Shown piece after piece: positions 59,635 through 64,000 of a DNA stretch of 64,000 nt. How positions within the stretch are numbered: the first letter of the stretch is position 1; every line of letters starts with the position of its first letter. The stretch spans positions 434,001-498,000 of the forward strand of contig JACKLD010000012.1 in the NCBI GenBank assembly GCA_024236095.1. The letters are read 5' to 3'. Under the pieces are notes generated by a model. It was not told where the DNA came from, made no database searches, and saw nothing but the letters and a program-made list of their open reading frames with translations. The position numbers and the translations under genes are program-made. Source of the DNA: Pseudomonadaceae bacterium (GTDB lineage Bacteria; Pseudomonadota; Alphaproteobacteria; UBA2136; UBA6156).

Positions 59635-61821
59635 CTACTTAGACATGTCCTTCAACAGATACGGCACATCCAAAATCATATGCACCTTGCCGTCACCGGT
59701 AATGGTCGCGCCCGAAATCGCACTGTTATACGCAAACACGTCGGTCACCGGTTTTACCACCACCTCTTCCTGTCCCAACAACTCTTGCACCACCAACCCC
59801 ATGGCCTGGCTGCCGTCGCGGACCACCACCACAAAACCATGGCTTCCCTTGACTTCCTTGGCAGGTTCCTGCGGCACCGGCACGGCCATCTCCAAATCGT
59901 CCAGCGTCAGCTCTTTCGCCTGCACCACGCCACCGTCCGCATTCAACAACCCTTTGGGTTTGGTCAACTTGCTCAAATAGAACAACGGCAGCGATTCCCC
60001 GCGCAACTCAATCACCTCGCTGTTGCTTACGCGGTGGATATGCTCGGGCTGGAAGCGAATGACTTCGGAAATGTCGCCAATCGGGATGGCAAACCCTTCG
60101 CGGTTGGCACCCACAATCAAGGCGTTCACGATCGCCAGGGTCAGCGGCAGGTAAATGCTGAAGCAGGTGCCCTTGCCGAACTCGCTGGAGATATCCAGCG
60201 ACCCTTGCAAATTGGCAATCTTGTTGTTCACCACGTCCATGCCCACGCCACGCCCGCTCACGTCGGTAATCGCCTCGGCGGTAGAGAATCCGGGCGCCAT
60301 GATCAACCGCACCGCCTCGGCATCGCTCAATGCCGCCGCCGCACTTTCGGTGATGATCCCCTTCTTCACCGCCACCTTGCGGATTTTGGCGGGATCAATC
60401 CCCTTGCCGTCTTCCTGCACCTGGATCACCACGTTGTTGCCCTCATAGAAGGCCCGCACCACCAGCGTCCCCTCACGGGATTTTCCGCTCATTTCACGCT
60501 CGTCCGGGGTCTCGATGCCGTGGTCCAAAGCATTGCGCACCATGTGCACCATCGGGTCGGCCAGTTCCTCCACCAAACTCTTGTCGACTTCGGTACCTTC
60601 CCCTTCGATGATCAAGTTCACTTCCTTGCGCAGCTTGGTCTTCAACTCACGCACCTGACGCGGAATCTTGTCAAACACCTTCTTGATCGGCTGCATGCGG
60701 GTGGAAAGCACGCTCATCTGCAAATCCTGCGTCACGCGGGAAAGCTGCTCCAGATTTCCGTAAATCAACGCATGGTTGGGCATCGCCTCCAATGCCGTCA
60801 TCACCTCGCGGTCATGCAACTGACGCAACAGGCTGTTCCGTGCCAACACCAGCTCGCCCACCAGATTCATCACCTTGTCCAGCCGCGAGGTCTCAACCCT
60901 GATGGTTTCATTGGAACCTTCGTCACCCCGTTTGGGTGCCGGCGCCTTGGCCTTCGATTCTTCAACCGGAGTGGCCGCAACCTTCGGTGCTGCCACGGGT
61001 TCAGGCGCAGGCGCCGCCTTGGCGGCAGGCGCATCGTCATCCCCGCTGTCGCGACTGGGGTCCAACACGTCATCCCCCATCACTTCCGCCAGCAACTCCT
61101 TGTTCACCATATCAGCGGCGGCAGGGGCGACTGCGGGCTTGGCCGCAGGCGCGTCATCTTCCCCCTTGTCGCGGCTGGGGTCCAGCACGTCATCATCAAT
61201 CACCTCGGCCAACAGTTCCTTGTTCACCATGTCATCCGCCGCAGGCGCCGCTACCGGCTTGGCGGCAGGCGCATCGTCTTCCCCCTTGTCGCGACTGGGG
61301 TCCAGCACGTCATCGCCAATCACCTCGGCCAACAGTTCCTTGTTTACCATATCATCCGCCGCAGGCGCCGCAGCTTCGGCAACACCGTCCCCCGCCGCCC
61401 CTTTGGTTTCAATCAACCGGTTCAACTCGGCCACCAACACCTCGTGGTCGGCGTCTTCGTCACTCTCACCGGCCTTGTAGGTGGCCAGCAATTCCTTCAA
61501 CGCGTCGCTGGATTGCAACAACGCATCCATCACCGGCTTGGTGGCCGGCACCACGCCGTTGCGCACTTCGTCCAGCAGGTTTTCACCGGCGTGGGCCAAA
61601 CTGGCCATTTTGGCCAACCCCAAAAAGCCTGCCCCGCCTTTCAGCGTGTGCAGGCCCCTAAACAGCCTGTCCACCGTCTCTTTGTCAACACTGTCGCCGT
61701 CTTCGGCCAGCGCTTCCAGTTGAATCAAATCCTGCTCGAAAGCATCCAGGTTTTCATCGGCCTCGGTAAAAAACTCCTCGAGGATTTCCCGCATTTCATC
61801 CTGTTCAATGCCCATGCTCAT
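59635..61821 (-). CDS. cheA: CheA, chemotaxis histidine kinase, with triplicated linker
   Basis: CheA autophosphorylates and passes phosphate to CheY and CheB. The 728-residue product has an HPt domain (phospho-His58 in RGLHTLKGGAGFLGL), a dimerisation domain from about 310 (ETSRLDKVMNLVGELVLARN), HATPase with MVRNALDHGIETPDER and SDVSGRGVGMDVV (N and G boxes), and a C-terminal CheW-like domain. In place of a P2 domain are three exact-length 40-residue repeats at residues 151-270, each with DMVNKELLAEV and DDVLDPSRD, plus an Ala/Pro-rich linker. Second-last canonical che gene before the MotB pair. Confidence 0.96.
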   Translation of the reverse strand: MSMGIEQDEMREILEEFFTEADENLDAFEQDLIQLEALAEDGDSVDKETVDRLFRGLHTLKGGAGFLGLAKMASLAHAGENLLDEVRNGVVPATKPVMDALLQSSDALKELLATYKAGESDEDADHEVLVAELNRLIETKGAAGDGVAEAAAPAADDMVNKELLAEVIGDDVLDPSRDKGEDDAPAAKPVAAPAADDMVNKELLAEVIDDDVLDPSRDKGEDDAPAAKPAVAPAAADMVNKELLAEVMGDDVLDPSRDSGDDDAPAAKAAPAPEPVAAPKVAATPVEESKAKAPAPKRGDEGSNETIRVETSRLDKVMNLVGELVLARNSLLRQLHDREVMTALEAMPNHALIYGNLEQLSRVTQDLQMSVLSTRMQPIKKVFDKIPRQVRELKTKLRKEVNLIIEGEGTEVDKSLVEELADPMVHMVRNALDHGIETPDEREMSGKSREGTLVVRAFYEGNNVVIQVQEDGKGIDPAKIRKVAVKKGIITESAAAALSDAEAVRLIMAPGFSTAEAITDVSGRGVGMDVVNNKIANLQGSLDISSEFGKGTCFSIYLPLTLAIVNALIVGANREGFAIPIGDISEVIRFQPEHIHRVSNSEVIELRGESLPLFYLSKLTKPKGLLNADGGVVQAKELTLDDLEMAVPVPQEPAKEVKGSHGFVVVVRDGSQAMGLVVQELLGQEEVVVKPVTDVFAYNSAISGATITGDGKVHMILDVPYLLKDMSK
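61012..61371 (-). repeat. Three 120-bp tandem repeats in cheA
   Basis: Three direct repeats of 120 bp, in frame, encoding residues 151-190, 191-230 and 231-270 of CheA. They differ at a few positions (for example GDD/DDD/GDD and DKGE/DKGE/DSGD), so are not assembly duplicates. Likely expanded by unequal exchange or slippage. Confidence 0.92.
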
Positions 61822-61968
61822 GAGACGCGTACCTTGTTATGACGCAAGCGAGAGCCTGCGCGGTTGTTATTGCCGCCAGTCTACCCCACCCCGCCCCCCA
61901 ATCAAACGCCCGCGCCCAAAGCTTGCCCACCCGCGTGGGCTCCCCGCCACAAACATCACACCAAAACG

Positions 61969-62033
61969 CCCTTCCAGCCGCAAGCAAGGCGAAGCGTAAC
62001 CCAACGCCCATCGTGCATGTTCCCGTAAAATAA
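61969..62033 (+). repeat. Type-A repeat remnant (copy 6)
   Basis: Only the right end is recognisable: AACCCAACGCCCATCG then TGCATGTTCCCGTAAAA, preceded by a decayed TTCCAGCCGC. It lies in the 242-bp cheB-cheA gap, which holds no gene. Confidence 0.55.
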
Positions 62034-62063
62034 TTCCCTCAAACTACTTGGGCTGGGGTTCCT

Positions 62064-63125
62064 TTACCGCACCAACTCGCCAATCCGCCCACCAATCGCC
62101 TCCAGCGGCAACACCTCATGCACCGCACCGGCGTCGGCCACCGCCTTGGGCATGCCATACACCACCGAAGTCGCCTGATCCTGCGCCAACACATACGCGC
62201 CGTCACCTTTCAGGGCACAAAACGCCCGGGTGCCGTCATTACCCATGCCGGTCAACATCACCGCCAACACGTTGCGGCCATAGGCCTTGCGGGCACTGTC
62301 CGCCAACACGTCCACGCTGGGCTTGTACAGCGATTCCCCCGCATCATCGGCGGTCTTGAACACCCCGCCCTCCACGCGCAAATGCTTGCCGCCGGGGGCA
62401 ATATAAACCTGCCCGGCCTGCACCGCCATGCCGTCGGCGGCCTCCACCACCCGAACCTTGCAGGTTTCATCCAAACGGTTGGCCAAGGCTTTGGTGAATT
62501 CGGCAGGCATGTGCTGCGCCACCACCACCGGAACTTTGATGTTCTCCGGCAACGCCGCCACCACACTCTGCAACGCACGCGGCCCGCCGGTACTGCTGCC
62601 GATCACCACCATCTGCGGGGCAATCCGCCCCACCGGCGCCGCCGCCAACTTCACCGGCCCCGCCACAACAGCGGCAGGCGCAGGGGTCCCCGGCACCTTC
62701 GGCGCCACGGGCGAAGCATCCGCAACGCCCGCCGCCGCCATCAACTTGGCCTGCAAGGTCTCCGCCTCACGGAAGATATTGCCGCCCTTGTCATGCAACG
62801 CTTTGGGGATAAAATCCACCGCACCGATACTCAAGGCCTCCAACGTAATCTTGGCGCCGGCCTCCGAAAGGGTGGAAATCATGATCACCGGCGTCTTCAC
62901 GCTGGCCATAATCTCGCGCAGCGCCTCAATGCCGTTCATCACCGGCATTTCAATGTCCATGGTCATGGCGTCCGGCCGCAGCTGTTTGGCCATCTCCACG
63001 CCTTTTTGACCGTTTTCCGCCGTACCCACCACTTCAAAACGCGGGTTGGTCTCAATCATCCGCACCAACGCACTGCGCATGAAGGAGGAGTCATCCACCA
63101 CCAAAACCCGTATGCGCTTCGTCAT
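62064..63125 (-). CDS. cheB: CheB, chemoreceptor glutamate methylesterase/deamidase
   Basis: CheB removes receptor methyl groups to reset adaptation. The 353-residue product has an N-terminal receiver domain (VLVVDDSSFMRSALVRMI, phospho-Asp in AMTMDIEMPVMNG) and a C-terminal methylesterase domain with the catalytic Ser in VVIGSSTGGPRALQ, His in VVAQHMPAEFT and Asp in VMLTGMGNDGTRAF. A Pro/Ala/Val-rich linker joins them. Length is normal. Confidence 0.97.
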   Translation of the reverse strand: MTKRIRVLVVDDSSFMRSALVRMIETNPRFEVVGTAENGQKGVEMAKQLRPDAMTMDIEMPVMNGIEALREIMASVKTPVIMISTLSEAGAKITLEALSIGAVDFIPKALHDKGGNIFREAETLQAKLMAAAGVADASPVAPKVPGTPAPAAVVAGPVKLAAAPVGRIAPQMVVIGSSTGGPRALQSVVAALPENIKVPVVVAQHMPAEFTKALANRLDETCKVRVVEAADGMAVQAGQVYIAPGGKHLRVEGGVFKTADDAGESLYKPSVDVLADSARKAYGRNVLAVMLTGMGNDGTRAFCALKGDGAYVLAQDQATSVVYGMPKAVADAGAVHEVLPLEAIGGRIGELVR

Positions 63126-63155
63126 GCTTCCCCCGCGTTGTATGATGGTTCGCCG

Positions 63156-63860
63156 CTAGAGCAACTTGGCCAAAATGGCATCAATGTCATCCTGCTCCAA
63201 CCCTTGCCCGGGCATCGAAGGCCCGTTCAGCAGCGCCGCATCCTCGTTGAACTCGGCACGCGTCGTATCGTCCAGCTTGTCTTCTTTTTCCACCATGCCG
63301 AACACCAGCACCATGCGTAACACCTTGCGCTCAATCTCCTGCAACAGCTTCACCACTTTCTGGATACGCTGGCCGGTAATGTCCTGGAAGTTACAGGCCT
63401 CATACACCTGCGTGACGCTGGTAGCGGCCTGCGTCATGGTGTCCTCCATGCCGGCAAGGGCATCGGGGTCCAGCGGCGGGTCCATATTAATGAGGCGGTC
63501 TTTCAAATCGTTATGGAACATCGTGATCTGGTCGCACGAGTCCATGATTTTCCCGGTGGCTTCTTCGGTCATGCGCACAATGGCATCCAGCTGGCTTTCG
63601 GCGTCCGGAAGCTCCTTGTCGGTAATGTGGTCGTCGCGCACGGCAGCCAGCTGCTTGCGCGCGTCGTTGATGAACTTCGCAAGCTCACCCACTTCATGGA
63701 AAATCTCGGCCCGCGTCGCGGTATTCTGCCCGAACATCTGCTTCACCGCGTCAATCAGCTCCCATACGGTCGAGGCCGGCACGGTGTCGTCGCCACTGGC
63801 CTCACCGGCCTTCAACTTGGCTTCAAGGGCTGCCAGACGTTCTTCGATGTTCATGGTCAT
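63156..63860 (-). CDS. cheZ: CheZ, CheY-phosphate phosphatase
   Basis: CheZ speeds CheY-P dephosphorylation. The 234-residue, four-helix-type product has the diagnostic active-site segment YEACNFQDITGQRIQKVVK with the catalytic Gln, and a C-terminal CheY-binding tail QDDIDAILAKLL after a Gly/Pro-rich linker, like the E. coli CheZ tail. The start at 63860 follows AAGGAGAG. Between cheY and cheB. Confidence 0.93.
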   Translation of the reverse strand: MTMNIEERLAALEAKLKAGEASGDDTVPASTVWELIDAVKQMFGQNTATRAEIFHEVGELAKFINDARKQLAAVRDDHITDKELPDAESQLDAIVRMTEEATGKIMDSCDQITMFHNDLKDRLINMDPPLDPDALAGMEDTMTQAATSVTQVYEACNFQDITGQRIQKVVKLLQEIERKVLRMVLVFGMVEKEDKLDDTTRAEFNEDAALLNGPSMPGQGLEQDDIDAILAKLL

Positions 63861-63911
63861 AAGTTTGCTCTCCTTCAAAACGTGCCAATTTATGGGTTGC
63901 GGCACAAACGG

Positions 63912-64000
63912 TTAAAAATCGCCAATCACTTTCACCAGCTTTTCCTTCAGCGTCGCGGCGTTGAAGGGCTTGACGATATAGTTGGAAACCCCGGCCTGCA
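63912..64000 (-). CDS. cheY: CheY-like response regulator, 3' end only
   Basis: The last 29 codons at the window edge read AGVSNYIVKPFNAATLKEKL and VKVIGDF, the conserved β5-α5 end of CheY with the invariant Lys-Pro. The 5' part, including the phospho-Asp, lies outside the window. It precedes cheZ on the same strand with a 51-bp gap. Confidence 0.85.
   Translation of the reverse strand, partial: QAGVSNYIVKPFNAATLKEKLVKVIGDF

Noticed and set aside
59578..61842. A 754-codon plus-strand frame opposite cheA, with its own visible triplication
   Set aside because: It mirrors the cheA tandem repeats in antisense and has His/Gln/Arg-rich composition typical of shadows of G+C-rich genes.

Overview
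The window is a G+C-rich (about 60 % by eye) bacterial chromosome segment. It most likely comes from a free-living, flagellated, Gram-negative alphaproteobacterium. Supporting signs are a complete lipid A block that uses LpxI, an alphaproteobacterial-style bamA/skp/lpx operon, a DAP-type MurE, a type-A RNase P RNA, FliO/FliP, and CheZ beside CheA/CheB. Genus level cannot be fixed from sequence alone; a Rhodospirillales- or Micavibrio-like lineage is only a guess. No tRNA, rRNA, CRISPR array, prophage or intact insertion sequence was seen.

Layout. 1-3177 (minus): the distal half of the division/cell-wall (dcw) cluster, mraY-ftsW-murG. 3267-7276 (minus): nuoA-B-C-D with a foreign gene in each of the three junctions (GNAT, Cys-rich secreted protein, MazG-like). 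7478-9525 (minus): zapE and an ATP-grasp ligase. 9659-13753: mscS, a DUF1223 protein, an HTH-methyltransferase chimera and two small proteins. 13905-25716 (minus): a long envelope operon, frr-uppS-ygjV-rseP-bamA-skp-lpxD-SBP-fabZ-lpxA-lpxI-GNAT-lpxB, from which cdsA and dxr are absent. 25800-37285 (mostly plus): rnr, an M50B-like protein, unknown proteins, uvrD/pcrA, an EEP hydrolase, prmA and an M24 peptidase. 37296-38468: a soluble chemoreceptor with a CZB domain. 38752-45275 (minus): the proximal half of dcw, mraZ-rsmH-ftsL-ftsI-murE-murF, with a clear MraZ operator. 45585-48886: fumC, an amidase, a membrane protein and rnpB. 49378-55611: flagellar hook genes (fliK-flgD-flgE, minus), diverging from fhlX-orf-fliO-fliP (plus). 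55722-64000 (minus): cheY-cheZ-cheB-cheA followed by two MotB-like genes and a large TPR protein.

Three themes stand out. First, housekeeping operons carry single guest genes, joined by start/stop overlaps and often visibly richer in A+T. They occur in nuo, in the lpx block, and where cdsA/dxr would be expected. Second, the dcw cluster is cut between murF and mraY by about 35 kb, and murD is not at its usual place. Third, two families of short palindromic repeats are scattered through the window, all in one orientation. They lie mostly between genes, but also in frame inside rnr, uvrD and prmA and at the 5' end of fliP, so they appear to be translated as extra peptide segments in essential proteins. 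Other points of interest are a CheA whose P2/linker region is three tandem 40-residue repeats, a MotB-like pair in which one copy has Asn where the other has the proton-carrying Asp, an 8-Cys/His-rich secreted protein inside the complex I operon, and two candidate structured short transcripts.
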